Positions 9,033-17,231 of a stretch of 21,976 bases of DNA are shown piece by piece. The stretch is from JAPXSY01 sp034003585. Lineage in GTDB: Bacteria; Verrucomicrobiota; Kiritimatiellia; RFP12; UBA1067. The stretch covers positions 1 to 21,976 of the forward strand of contig JAVEYH010000058.1 in assembly GCA_034003585.1 (NCBI GenBank). Direction: 5' to 3'. Made by a program: the position numbers and the translations under genes. How positions within the stretch are numbered: the first letter of the stretch is position 1; each line of letters opens with the position of its first letter. The notes under the pieces are model-generated. The model had not been told where the DNA came from. It worked only from the letters and a program-made list of their open reading frames with translations, and did not search any database.

Positions 9033-9043
9033 CGGGCTTTTTT
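9005..9043 (+). terminator. Terminator-like hairpin over the prs stop codon
   Basis: CCGTCA (9007-9012) pairs with TGACGG (9030-9035). Flanking G-C and G-U pairs extend the stem to about 9 bp (9005-9013 with 9029-9037), and six T follow directly (9038-9043). The loop is about 15 bases, long for an efficient terminator, so partial read-through into rplY is likely. The prs TGA (9030-9032) is in the right arm. Confidence 0.5.
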
Positions 9044-9062
9044 CACACTGACAGAGGAAATC

Positions 9063-9737
9063 ATGGCGAACGAAGAGATCAGAATGAAAGCCGAGTTGCG
9101 CACGGAACAGGGTTCCGGCGCGGCCGGCCGTTTACGCCGCGCCGGGAGCGTTCCCGCCGCGGTGAACCGGATCGAGGGCGGCACGACGCTGGTCAAGGTC
9201 GACGCGCATGCGTTTAAAACCATGCTGCGTCATCATGGCCGGGAGCAGATGCTGGTCACGCTCGAGCTGGACGGCAAGGACGTGCCCGCGCTGATGCGCG
9301 AGGTGCAGTACGACGTGATCACCGGGTACCCGATCCACGCGGATTTCGGCGAAGTCTCCCTGACGGAGAAGATCCGCGTGGCGCTCCCGCTGCAGCTGAC
9401 GGGCGAGCCCGAGGGCGTCAAGATCGGGGGCGGCGTCCTGCAGCAGATGCTCCGCACGATCGACGTCGAGTGCCTGCCGACCGATCTGGTCGAGCACTTC
9501 GATGTGGATGTCTCCGGCATGAAACTGGGGCAGTCGCTTTTCGTGCGCGACCTGAGACTCGGCGAAGCCTACACGCTTTTCAGCGGCAAGGACGGTGTGG
9601 TGGCCACGGTTGCCGCGCCGGAGGAGGAGGCGGCGACCGCCGCGACGGCGGAAGCTGCGGCCGCGACGCCGGAAGTGATCGCCAAGGGCAAGAAGGAGGA
9701 GGGTGGCGAGGCCTCCGCCCCGGCGGCCAAGAAGTAA
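9063..9737 (+). CDS. rplY: Large ribosomal subunit protein bL25, long CTC/TL5 form
   Basis: 224 residues. It binds 5S rRNA in the 50S subunit. An N-terminal L25 beta-barrel (about 8-95, KAELRTEQGSGAAGRLRRAG) is followed by the C-terminal TL5/CTC domain (about 96-185). A low-complexity tail rich in Ala and Glu, ending in Lys, completes it. This is the long two-domain form, not the short E. coli one. GAGG sits just before the ATG at 9063. The order prs-rplY-pth is common in bacteria and supports the call. The tail (about 40 residues) is probably disordered. Confidence 0.94.
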   Translation: MANEEIRMKAELRTEQGSGAAGRLRRAGSVPAAVNRIEGGTTLVKVDAHAFKTMLRHHGREQMLVTLELDGKDVPALMREVQYDVITGYPIHADFGEVSLTEKIRVALPLQLTGEPEGVKIGGGVLQQMLRTIDVECLPTDLVEHFDVDVSGMKLGQSLFVRDLRLGEAYTLFSGKDGVVATVAAPEEEAATAATAEAAAATPEVIAKGKKEEGGEASAPAAKK

Positions 9738-9755
9738 TCCGGAGGACACGACCGC

Positions 9756-10355
9756 GTGAAAATGATTGCGGGACTGGGTAACCCCGGCGAGGCGTACGCG
9801 AACACGCCGCACAATGTCGGTTTCGACGTTGTCGACCTGTTGGCCGAACGGCTCGGCGGCAGTTGGAAACACAGTTCCCGGTTTCACGCCTTCGTTGCGC
9901 GGACCCGTTGCGCGGAGGAGCCGCTCCTGCTGGTCAAACCTCAGACCTTTATGAATCTGAGCGGGACCAGCGTGGTGCCCCTGCTCCGCTACTACGGGGG
10001 CGAGCCGGGAGACCTGACCGTGGTGCTGGATGACGCCGACCTGCCGCTGGGCACGTTGCGCATCCGGGCGGCGGGAGGCACCGGCGGACACCGCGGGCTG
10101 ACTTCCGTGATGGAGGCGCTGGGAAGCGACGCCTTCGCGCGAGTCCGCCTGGGTGTGGGACGCGAAGGGCGCGGCAGTCTGGCCGATCATGTGCTGGGCA
10201 AGTTTGACGAAGCCCGCCAGGAGAAGGCCCGGGCGGTTGTCGAAGCCGCCGCCGACGCGGTGCTGTGTCTGACCGAAAAGGGATTGAACGAAGCGATGAA
10301 CCGGTACAACGGCTGGCGGGCGGATGCGCCGCTGCCGCCGGACGACCGGAAGTGA
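9756..10355 (+). CDS. pth: Peptidyl-tRNA hydrolase
   Basis: 199 residues, normal bacterial Pth length. It cleaves peptidyl-tRNA released by stalled ribosomes. Key features visible are GLGNPGEAY (6-14), the catalytic His H19 in TPHNVGF, KPQTFMNLSG with the tRNA-binding Asn, DDADLPLG with the conserved Asp, and GGTGGHRGL, where many homologues have GGHNGL. GTG 9756 is chosen over ATG 9762 because GGAGGA (9741-9746) is 9 bases from the GTG. It is 18 bases downstream of rplY and 12 upstream of rpsF. Confidence 0.96.
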   Translation: MKMIAGLGNPGEAYANTPHNVGFDVVDLLAERLGGSWKHSSRFHAFVARTRCAEEPLLLVKPQTFMNLSGTSVVPLLRYYGGEPGDLTVVLDDADLPLGTLRIRAAGGTGGHRGLTSVMEALGSDAFARVRLGVGREGRGSLADHVLGKFDEARQEKARAVVEAAADAVLCLTEKGLNEAMNRYNGWRADAPLPPDDRK

Positions 10356-10367
10356 GATGGGAAACCG

Positions 10368-10766
10368 ATGATGAAGAAATACGAAGGCTTGTATATCTTC
10401 GCCGGCTCGGCGAAAGATGACGTGCTGGATAAGCAGGTCGAAAAAGTGCGCGGAGAAATCACGCGCCTGTCCGGCAAAGTGGTCAGCACGGATGTGCTGG
10501 GGAAACGCTCCTTTGCCCGCCCGATGCACAAACGCGACAGCGGCGTGTACGTGAAGATCCGTTTTGAGCTGGACCCCCGGCACGTCGCGGATCTGAAAAA
10601 ACGCTACCGGCTGCTCGAAGACCTCTTCCGCGTGCAGATTCTGGCGGTCGACGAACGCCGCGAGAGCGTGCTCGTCCAGCAGGAGGAGAATCACAAGGCC
10701 CGTGCCGCGGCCCGCGCCGCTGCAGCGGAACAAGAGGCGGAATCTCAAAACGCGCGCGATGCGTAA
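10368..10766 (+). CDS. rpsF: Small ribosomal subunit protein bS6
   Basis: 132 residues. S6 forms a heterodimer with S18 on the central domain of 16S rRNA. KKYEGLYIFAG at the start is the first strand of the S6 fold, and GKRSFARPMHKRDSGVYVKIRFEL holds the conserved centre. After about residue 100 there is an extra Ala/Glu/Arg-rich helix absent from shorter S6 proteins. Two adjacent ATGs (10368 and 10371) are equally possible starts; the upstream GAGATGGG is only a weak ribosome site. It heads the classic rpsF-ssb-rpsR-rplI set. I looked for an S6:S18 autoregulatory leader and could not establish one. Confidence 0.93.
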   Translation: MMKKYEGLYIFAGSAKDDVLDKQVEKVRGEITRLSGKVVSTDVLGKRSFARPMHKRDSGVYVKIRFELDPRHVADLKKRYRLLEDLFRVQILAVDERRESVLVQQEENHKARAAARAAAAEQEAESQNARDA

Positions 10767-10797
10767 ACGCGACGCGCGGCGGAAAGGACGGTGAGCC

Positions 10798-11259
10798 ATG
10801 GCATCCTTCAACAAAGTCATCCTGATGGGCAACCTCACGCGGGACCCCGAACTGCGGCAGACTCCGACCGGCGCGAAAGTCGCCGAACTGCGTCTGGCCG
10901 TTTCGGAGACCTGGCGCGACAAAAGCGGGCAGCCCAAAGAGGTGACTTGTTTTGTGGATGTCGTGGTCTGGGAGAAGTTGGCGGAGCTCTGCCAACAGTA
11001 CCTCGCCAAAGGCAGACCGGTGCTCGTCGAAGGGCGCCTGCAGATGGACGAGTGGAAAAACCAGCAGGGGGAAACCCGGAGCAAACTGCGCGTGCGCGCC
11101 GACACGGTCAAATTCGTCGGACCGCCGCCCAGCCGTCCGGGAGAGACGCCAACCGCGGCGCGGCCCGCAGCCGCTGACGCGTCCGCATCCGTTGCGGACC
11201 GCGCGGAACACAATGTCCCGGACGACCTCACCGGAGATGACGAGCACATCCCGTTCTAA
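10798..11259 (+). CDS. ssb: Single-stranded DNA-binding protein
   Basis: 153 residues. It coats single-stranded DNA at the fork and recruits repair and replication proteins. The OB-fold (about 1-108) starts MASFNKVILMGNLTRDPELR and includes CFVDVVVWEKLAELC and KGRPVLVEGRLQMDEW. A Pro/Ala-rich linker follows, and the acidic tip DDEHIPF gives the expected C-terminal partner-binding peptide. AAGGA lies about 10 bases before the ATG. Its place between rpsF and rpsR is conserved in many bacteria, which ties SSB level to ribosomal protein synthesis. Confidence 0.96.
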   Translation: MASFNKVILMGNLTRDPELRQTPTGAKVAELRLAVSETWRDKSGQPKEVTCFVDVVVWEKLAELCQQYLAKGRPVLVEGRLQMDEWKNQQGETRSKLRVRADTVKFVGPPPSRPGETPTAARPAAADASASVADRAEHNVPDDLTGDDEHIPF

Positions 11260-11292
11260 ACCACACGAGCGATTAACCAAAGGATCATGTTT

Positions 11293-11550
11293 ATGGCCAT
11301 GCAAAGAAAGTCAACTTCCCACCGCGGAGACCGCGACAGCCGCGACCGCGACAGCGGCCCGGCGCGCAAACGCGCGCGGCTCCTGGACCCGAACGACATT
11401 ATCGATGTGAACGATGTCGAATTCCTGCGCCGGTTCATCACCGAATACGGCAAAATCGTGCCCGCGCGCCTGACCGGCGTGACGGCCGCCCAGCAACGCC
11501 AGATCAAACAGGGCGTGCGGCGCGCGCGCAACATGGGCTTGCTGGCCTAG
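11293..11550 (+). CDS. rpsR: Small ribosomal subunit protein bS18
   Basis: 85 residues from ATG 11293. ATG 11287 would add Met-Phe, but AGGA (11281-11284) is only 2 bases from it and 8 bases from 11293, so 11293 is preferred. The core IIDVNDVEFLRRFITEYGKIVPARLTGVTA followed by QQRQIKQGVRRARNMGLL is unmistakable S18. The N-terminal extension has a duplicated Asp/Arg stretch (RDSRDRDS). No Cys is present, so this is a zinc-free form. It acts as the partner of S6 encoded two genes upstream. Confidence 0.94.
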   Translation: MAMQRKSTSHRGDRDSRDRDSGPARKRARLLDPNDIIDVNDVEFLRRFITEYGKIVPARLTGVTAAQQRQIKQGVRRARNMGLLA

Positions 11551-11571
11551 CCCGGAAAGGAACCTTACATT

Positions 11572-12024
11572 ATGTCAACTGAACTGTTACTCCTTTCCGA
11601 TATTCCTGACCTCGGTCAGGCCGGAGATGTCGTTAAAGTGGCGGACGGGTACGCGCGCAACTATCTGTTGCCGAAAGACCTGGCCGCCCCGGTCTCCCCC
11701 CACGCCCTGCGCCGCCTGGAAAAGCTGCGCAAAGAGCGCGAGGAGCAGACGCGCCTTCAATTGGCCGAGGCGAAAGCCAAGGCCGCCAAGCTGGCGAATG
11801 CCTCCGTCACCCTCCGCGCCAAGACCGTGGACGGCACGCGCCTGTACGGCTCGGTTTCGGCCGCCGACATCGCGGCCGCCATCGAGGCGGACAGCAAGGT
11901 GACTGTGGACAAGTCGCAGGTGGAGCTGCCCGAGCCGATCAAGGAGACCGGCACCTTTGACATCCCCATCGTCCTGCATGCCGACGTGAAGCCGGTCATC
12001 AAGGTCTGGGTGGTCGAGGGCTGA
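11572..12024 (+). CDS. rplI: Large ribosomal subunit protein bL9
   Basis: 150 residues, the standard L9 length. It binds 23S rRNA and extends from the 50S surface. The N-terminal domain has DIPDLGQAGDVVKVADGYAR followed by NYLLPKDLA, the family signature. A long charged helix (about 45-75) links to the C-terminal domain, with RLYGSVSAADIAAAI and IKETGTFDIPIVLHADV. AAAGGAA lies about 10 bases before the ATG. It is 21 bases downstream of rpsR; 88 bases separate it from dnaB, and that gap holds an inverted repeat. Confidence 0.96.
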   Translation: MSTELLLLSDIPDLGQAGDVVKVADGYARNYLLPKDLAAPVSPHALRRLEKLRKEREEQTRLQLAEAKAKAAKLANASVTLRAKTVDGTRLYGSVSAADIAAAIEADSKVTVDKSQVELPEPIKETGTFDIPIVLHADVKPVIKVWVVEG

Positions 12025-12054
12025 GGCCCCCACAACACGCAACAAGGAGTCAGG

Positions 12055-12096
12055 CGTGAGGCGTCAGGGACACCTTCCGGTTCCGTGATCCTCACG
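12055..12096. repeat. Inverted repeat in the rplI-dnaB gap
   Basis: CGTGAGG (12055-12061) and CCTCACG (12090-12096) are perfect 7-base arms around a 28-base loop that contains GGGACACCTTCC. A short T run follows (12103-12106). It could be a weak attenuator in the dnaB leader or a small REP-like element. Confidence 0.45.
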
Positions 12097-12112
12097 TCTG
12101 CCTTTTCTGAAC

Positions 12113-13570
12113 ATGCCCTCCACCCCGCCTACCCCGAAGCCGTCCTCACGCATCCCGCCCCACAGCATGGAGGCGGAACGCGGTGTGCTCGGCTCCATCC
12201 TGCTCGACGCGGCCACGGACAGCCGCGTGCTGGATCTGTGCACCGAGAGCGGGATCACGGCGGATTCGTTTTTCTCCCTCCCCCACCGGCTTTTGTTCGA
12301 AACCCTGGCCGAGATGGCCCACGCCGGACGCACGATCGACCCGCTCACCCTGACGGAGCGGTTGCGCGCGCTCAACCGGCTGGAGGAGATCGGCGGTGCC
12401 GTCGCCATCCAGGCGCTGATCGACGAAACCCCCACCGCCGCGCATGCCGAGTATTACATCAACCTCCTGCGGCAGAAACACCTGTTGCGCGCGGTCATCA
12501 CCTGTGCCCGCGATGCCGAACGCCGCTGTTTCGACGAGGCTATCAGCGCGGACCTGATCCTGAGCGAAGTCGAACAGAAGTTCCTCTCCATCGCCGACCG
12601 CCGCGACGGGACCGGAATCACCTGGCCGCAGGCCATCACCAACACGATGGGGCATATCGACCGGCTCTTCTCGCTCGGCCCCGGCGCCGTGGCCGGACTC
12701 CCCACCGGCCTCGCCAATCTCGACCGTAAACTCAAAGGCCTGCGGAACGGCGAGATGATCGTGCTCGCCGCGCGCCCCTCCATGGGGAAAACCTCGTTGG
12801 CCATGAACATCGCCGAGCGCGTCGCCTTCGGCAAAGACATGAACGGGCGCCCCATGAAGGGTGACCACAACCGCCCCCATCCCGTCGCGGTTTTCTCTCT
12901 CGAGATGTCCACCGAATCCCTTGCCATGCGCATGCTCTGCGGCCTCGCGGAAGTGCCGGGATTCAAGATCGACCAGGGATTGCTGAACCCCAAAAAGATT
13001 AACCGGCAACTGACCGATGCGGCATCCAAACTCGCCAAAGCGCCGATCTATGTGGACGACACCGGCGGACTGGATGTCATGGACATGCGGGCGCGGGCGC
13101 GGCGCATGAAAAAACGGTATCATATCGAATTGATCGTCATCGACTATCTGCAGCTCTGCAACTGCCGCGAGTTCGCCCGCCAGGGACGCCAGATCGAAAC
13201 CTCCCAGATTTCCGGCCACATCAAGGCCATGGCCAAGGAACTTCAGGTCCCGGTGATCGTGCTGAGCCAGCTCAGCCGCGCGCCCGAACAGCGCGGGGAC
13301 AAAACCAACAAGCCCAAACTGTCGGACCTGCGCGATTCCGGCGCCATCGAACAGGACGCGGATGTCGTCCTGCTGCTGCGCCGTCCGTGCAAAGCGGCCG
13401 GAGATCCCGATTTCGAGGACAAGCTCCTCGCCATTGTGGATGTGGCCAAGCACCGCAACGGCCCGACGGGCGAGGTGCGCCTGAACTTTGAGGACACGCT
13501 GACCCGTTTCAGCGACCGCACCGATCAGATCACGGAGGATGACCGGTTCGAACCCGACCCGGAGTCCTGA
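12113..13570 (+). CDS. dnaB: Replicative DNA helicase DnaB
   Basis: 485 residues. Hexameric helicase that unwinds DNA ahead of the replisome on the lagging strand. The N-terminal DnaB domain is about 12-120 (PPHSMEAERGVLGSILLDAA). The RecA-like domain has Walker A ARPSMGKTSL (220-229), FSLEMS (261-266), Walker B IVIDYLQL (341-348), and KHRNGPTG (446-453) with the arginine finger. Between Walker A and FSLEMS there is an extra loop of about 15 residues (about 239-256) rich in Gly, Asn and Pro. No clear ribosome site precedes ATG 12113; the start rests on the domain beginning and the upstream inverted repeat. Last gene of the plus-strand cluster, convergent with the cytochrome gene 29 bases away. 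Confidence 0.95.
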   Translation: MPSTPPTPKPSSRIPPHSMEAERGVLGSILLDAATDSRVLDLCTESGITADSFFSLPHRLLFETLAEMAHAGRTIDPLTLTERLRALNRLEEIGGAVAIQALIDETPTAAHAEYYINLLRQKHLLRAVITCARDAERRCFDEAISADLILSEVEQKFLSIADRRDGTGITWPQAITNTMGHIDRLFSLGPGAVAGLPTGLANLDRKLKGLRNGEMIVLAARPSMGKTSLAMNIAERVAFGKDMNGRPMKGDHNRPHPVAVFSLEMSTESLAMRMLCGLAEVPGFKIDQGLLNPKKINRQLTDAASKLAKAPIYVDDTGGLDVMDMRARARRMKKRYHIELIVIDYLQLCNCREFARQGRQIETSQISGHIKAMAKELQVPVIVLSQLSRAPEQRGDKTNKPKLSDLRDSGAIEQDADVVLLLRRPCKAAGDPDFEDKLLAIVDVAKHRNGPTGEVRLNFEDTLTRFSDRTDQITEDDRFEPDPES

Positions 13571-13599
13571 CCCGCCTTGCGCCCCGCCGCGAAGGACGA

Positions 13600-15831
13600 T
13601 CACTCGCGGCGCGTCACCGGGTCCGTCCCCGGATTCGGGCCCACCGGCAAGCCGGCGGCGCGCGCGTAATAGGCCCACCCCTCCGCGTAACGCGGATTTC
13701 CGGGATCGGCGTCCGCCGCCATCCGGCAGAGTGCCGCCGCCTCCCGGGGATCGCTCCCGCCCACCAGCACCGCGCAATTGTACGCGGCCTGCGCACGGCA
13801 CGCCGCATCCTTCATCGCAGTCCGCAAATGATGGACCGCCTCCCGGATCGCACCCTGCTCCGCCAGCGCCAACCCCAAGTTCAGATTCACCGCGCCGTGT
13901 TCGGGCGCGCTCCGCAACGCCTCCCGCAGATACCGCACCGCCGCCGGCAGATCCCCCTGCCGCGAAGCGAGCACCGCCGCGTTCACATGCGGCATCACCG
14001 CGTCCGGACGCAACCGCATGGCCTCCCGGTACGCGCTCATCGCCGCCGCCGCATCCCCCCGGGCCAGCCGGTAGTTCGCCAGATTGTAACGGGTCGCCCA
14101 ATCGTCCGGACGCGCGCCGAACATTTCGTCCAGTTCCGCCTCCGCACGGCGCAACCGTTTGGCCGCAACCGCATCCATCGCCTGGCGCGGATACGCGGCC
14201 AGGGCCTGCACCGCCTGCAGCCGGACCAGACGCACCGGATCGCCGAGCGCCCGGAACAGCCCGGCCGCCGATTCGGCTTCGCCCAGATTGTCCGCCAACA
14301 ACGCCGCCGCCGTGCCGCGCACCAGCGGCGAGGCGTGGCGCAGACTGCGGCGCGCCTCCGGCCACACCTTCTCCCGGTCGGGACACCCGCGCAAAAGACG
14401 CAGTAGCGAGGCGCACACGACCGGTTCCGCCTCCTCTTCCCGAAGATACGCCAGCATCCCCTCCAGCGCGTCCCACGCCCCCCGCCGCGCCGCGTCCACC
14501 AGCCCCCCCTCGCGTAAAATCCGGCCGCGCCAAGCGCGTTGCGGATGCCAACGGTCCAACGCTTCCGCGGCCCACGCCTCAGTCCGGCCCGAATGGCACA
14601 GGACACAGGCCGAGGCCCCCCCGAACCGCTGCGCGGCTTCGGGGCAGGGCGGACGGTGCGAATGGTCGCTGCGGCGCATGCCCGCAAAGGAGGTCATCGG
14701 CATGTGGCAGGCGGTGCAGCGTCCGGCCGGTCCGTCCACGGCATGACGCGAATGCGCCGCGATGCGGTTCCCGCGTTTTTCCGCGTGGCAGTCCGTGCAG
14801 GCCGCGTTCACCGCATTCGTCATGGCGGGGGCGAACCGGTACCGGCCGCTGGAGGTGTGGCAGCGCACGCAGTCGAGTTTTCCCGAGCGCAAACAGGGAT
14901 TCATCAGCCACCGCGTGTAGGTGTAGTTTTCGCCCAGATCACGGCCGTCCGCGCTGAAATCCGGATCCTCCAGGCACGCCAGATCGTAATGGTCGAAGTA
15001 CTCCTCGCCCGGAACGAACGCGGCGGTGAGCGGCCGCATCTTCGCATGACAGGGCGCGCAGGCGCTACTGGCCTGTTCCGGGGTGAAGCCCCCCCAGCGG
15101 GTGAGAAACAGGTTGGTGGGCGCCACACCGGGCGGCAGATCGCGGCACACGCGGTTGTGCCGTCCGGACGGTCCGTGGCAGGTCTCGCAACTGATTCCCG
15201 GCTCGCGCCAAACCGTGCGGTACGAATCCGTTTCCGGATCATAATGCTTCGCGATCTGGCTCACATGGCAACCGAAACAGGCGGTGTTGAAGGTCAGAAG
15301 GGGGTCGCGCCAATCCAGGGGGGAATCGCCCTCTTGAAGGAAATGCCGGACCATGCTCGCCGTGGTGTCGTACCATTTGCGCGCCGCGACATCATAGGCC
15401 AGCGGAAGCACCTGCAGCCGCCCTTTGGCCAGCGGCGTCAGAAAATAGTAAACGTTTTTGCCGCCCATGGCGTGAACCATGCGATAGGTCCGGGTTTTCC
15501 CGTCGGCCGTGACCTCCCGCATGCGCCGCTTCGCCGGATCCACGCTGAAGCGGCTGCCCCGGATCACGAGCGGCTGCCCTTCGCCGGTGAACGCGGCTTC
15601 CCGCATCCACTCCCGCGAGACAGGCCGGATGGCGGTGCCGTGATGCGACGTGGCCCATTTGCGGTAGAAGGACTCGTGGCACGCGCGGCAGGAGGAGGAA
15701 CCCGCATACCCGGATCCGTCGCGGGCCGGCCACACGCCCGCCCGGAACGCGCGGAACGACAACAGGCCCGCCGCCGTTGTCAGCAACAGCCCCCCGGCCA
15801 GAATCAGCATGCGTACCGGTTTCGCCCTCAC
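13600..15831 (-). CDS. Octahaem c-type cytochrome with HEAT-like and TPR repeats
   Basis: 743 residues. A signal anchor (about 7-25, VRMLILAGGLLLTTAAG) is followed by eight CxxCH haem sites: CRACH, CFGCH, CETCH, CAPCH, CVRCH, CTDCH, CTACH and CVLCH, at residues 48, 185, 215, 258, 321, 345, 372 and 409. The spacing recalls the cytochrome c554 group of multihaem proteins, which transfer electrons outside the cytoplasmic membrane. After the haem part come helical HEAT-like repeats (about 425-545) and at least three TPRs (about 570-725, with NLANYRLARGDAAAAMSAYR). The GTG at 15831 is preferred: it overlaps the upstream TGA as GTGA and follows GGAAGG, whereas the longer frame (from 15876) runs into the cca gene. 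Redox partner and substrate are unknown. No cytochrome-maturation gene is nearby. Confidence 0.88.
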   Translation of the reverse strand: MRAKPVRMLILAGGLLLTTAAGLLSFRAFRAGVWPARDGSGYAGSSSCRACHESFYRKWATSHHGTAIRPVSREWMREAAFTGEGQPLVIRGSRFSVDPAKRRMREVTADGKTRTYRMVHAMGGKNVYYFLTPLAKGRLQVLPLAYDVAARKWYDTTASMVRHFLQEGDSPLDWRDPLLTFNTACFGCHVSQIAKHYDPETDSYRTVWREPGISCETCHGPSGRHNRVCRDLPPGVAPTNLFLTRWGGFTPEQASSACAPCHAKMRPLTAAFVPGEEYFDHYDLACLEDPDFSADGRDLGENYTYTRWLMNPCLRSGKLDCVRCHTSSGRYRFAPAMTNAVNAACTDCHAEKRGNRIAAHSRHAVDGPAGRCTACHMPMTSFAGMRRSDHSHRPPCPEAAQRFGGASACVLCHSGRTEAWAAEALDRWHPQRAWRGRILREGGLVDAARRGAWDALEGMLAYLREEEAEPVVCASLLRLLRGCPDREKVWPEARRSLRHASPLVRGTAAALLADNLGEAESAAGLFRALGDPVRLVRLQAVQALAAYPRQAMDAVAAKRLRRAEAELDEMFGARPDDWATRYNLANYRLARGDAAAAMSAYREAMRLRPDAVMPHVNAAVLASRQGDLPAAVRYLREALRSAPEHGAVNLNLGLALAEQGAIREAVHHLRTAMKDAACRAQAAYNCAVLVGGSDPREAAALCRMAADADPGNPRYAEGWAYYARAAGLPVGPNPGTDPVTRRE

Positions 15832-17231
15832 TGGCCGCCCGCCTTCCCGTTGCGCCGCCCGGATCGCCTGCCGCACACCGTTTCGCGCGCCTGTTCCAGC
15901 GTGGCGAGCCGCCCCTCAAGCTGCGCGTCGTACAATTCCCGCAGGAGCTTCCCCACCCGCGGTCCGGCCGGCACGCCCCACGCAATCAGATCCCGGCCGC
16001 GCACCAGCGGCTCGGGCAGCACGGGTTCGGAAACGAAGGAGGCGTACGCATCCGCGAGTTGCCGCCAGAGCGTGAGATCACCGTTGCTGTGCCGCATGTC
16101 CAGCCGCATCAGCTCCAACATCCGCGGGAACCCGGGTTCCCCCAGGAAGCGCCGCAACGTCGCGCGCCGCATCTTGCCGGACTCGACCCCCCGCATGTGC
16201 CCCGCCACCAGCGCGCGAACCTCGGCGATCCGCGCGGCCGGCTGGCGCAACCGGGTCAGGAGCGCTTCGGCCAGCGCCGCGCCGACCGGCGCGTGGCAGG
16301 GGAAACGGATGCGGGCCGCGCCGGTTGCGGGGTCCGTCTCCTCACAATACGTCTCCGGTTTACCGAGATCATGCAGCAGCACCGCCCAGGCCAGAGTCGG
16401 ATCGCGCGGCGGCGGCAAGGCGTCCAGCATCAGGCAGGTATGGGTCCAGACATCCCCCTCGGGATGAAAGCGGGGAGGCTGGGCCGTTCCGTGCAGGCGC
16501 GCCACCTCCGGCAGGACCGGCGACAGCAGACCCGTCTCCCGCATGAGATTCAGAGCCATTGAGGGGGAGGGCGCCTCGCACAGCATGCGGTTCAGCTCAT
16601 GGGCCACGCGCTCGGGGCTGACCTCCGTGATGCGGGGCGCCCAGACCTCCAAAGCCTCGCGCGTGCGCGCATCCACCGTGAATCCGAGCACGGCCGCGAA
16701 CCGCACCGCGCGCAACATGCGCAGACGGTCCTCGCGGAACCGCGCCGCGGGATCGCCGATCGCCCGGATCACCCGCGCCCGCAGATCGGCCAAGCCGCCC
16801 ACATAATCGGTCACGGCGCCGGTAGCGGGATCGCAGAACAGGCCGTTCACCGTGAAGTCACGGCGCAAGGCGTCGCCTTTCGCGTTGGCGAACGCGATGT
16901 GCTCGGGATGCCGGCCGTCGCGGTACGGGCCGTCGGTCCGGAAGGTGGCCACGTCAAAGGCGAACCCGCCGCGCCGCGCCACCACCACGCCGAACGCCTT
17001 ACCGACCGCCACCGTCTCCCCGGGAAACAACGCCTCCACCTGATCCGGTGTCGCGGCGGTCGCCAGGTCGATATCCCGGAGCGGCCGGTCCAACAAAGCG
17101 TCCCGCACGCATCCGCCCGCGAAAAAGGTCTCGTATCCGGCGCGGTTCAAATCCAAGGCCAGCGCCCGCGCGGCTTCCGCGCGCGGGACATCCTCCACCC
17201 GGAACCGCACCTGCACACCGGTGCCGTCCAT
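15828..17231 (-). CDS. cca: CCA tRNA nucleotidyltransferase (class II, with HD domain)
   Basis: 467 residues. It adds or repairs the 3' CCA of tRNAs using CTP and ATP. The nucleotidyltransferase head has FFAGGCVRDALLDRP (36-50), the metal-binding DID (53-55) and RRDFTVNGLF (123-132). The template region includes EDRLRMLRAVRFAAVLGF (167-184). A C-terminal HD domain is visible, with HPEGDVWTHT and LLHDLGK (285-291). A poly(A) polymerase of the same family cannot be fully excluded. ATG 17231 shares its A with the upstream TGA (TGATG), so earlier in-frame codons inside the GLUG gene are not used. It overlaps the cytochrome start by 4 bases. The tRNA-Gln in this window already encodes CCA, so its job there would be repair. 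Confidence 0.93.
   Translation of the reverse strand: MDGTGVQVRFRVEDVPRAEAARALALDLNRAGYETFFAGGCVRDALLDRPLRDIDLATAATPDQVEALFPGETVAVGKAFGVVVARRGGFAFDVATFRTDGPYRDGRHPEHIAFANAKGDALRRDFTVNGLFCDPATGAVTDYVGGLADLRARVIRAIGDPAARFREDRLRMLRAVRFAAVLGFTVDARTREALEVWAPRITEVSPERVAHELNRMLCEAPSPSMALNLMRETGLLSPVLPEVARLHGTAQPPRFHPEGDVWTHTCLMLDALPPPRDPTLAWAVLLHDLGKPETYCEETDPATGAARIRFPCHAPVGAALAEALLTRLRQPAARIAEVRALVAGHMRGVESGKMRRATLRRFLGEPGFPRMLELMRLDMRHSNGDLTLWRQLADAYASFVSEPVLPEPLVRGRDLIAWGVPAGPRVGKLLRELYDAQLEGRLATLEQARETVCGRRSGRRNGKAGGQ

Noticed and set aside
10320..10367. S6:S18-binding autoregulatory leader before rpsF
   Set aside because: The pth-rpsF gap is only 12 bases and I could not draw a convincing conserved structure.
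13571..13599. Shared bidirectional terminator between dnaB and the cytochrome gene
   Set aside because: No stem with a flanking T run is visible in the 29-base gap.
12146..14575. 809-codon minus-strand frame across dnaB and the cytochrome end
   Set aside because: Spans the antisense of dnaB and a wrong frame of the cytochrome gene; low-complexity Gly/Arg/Ala.
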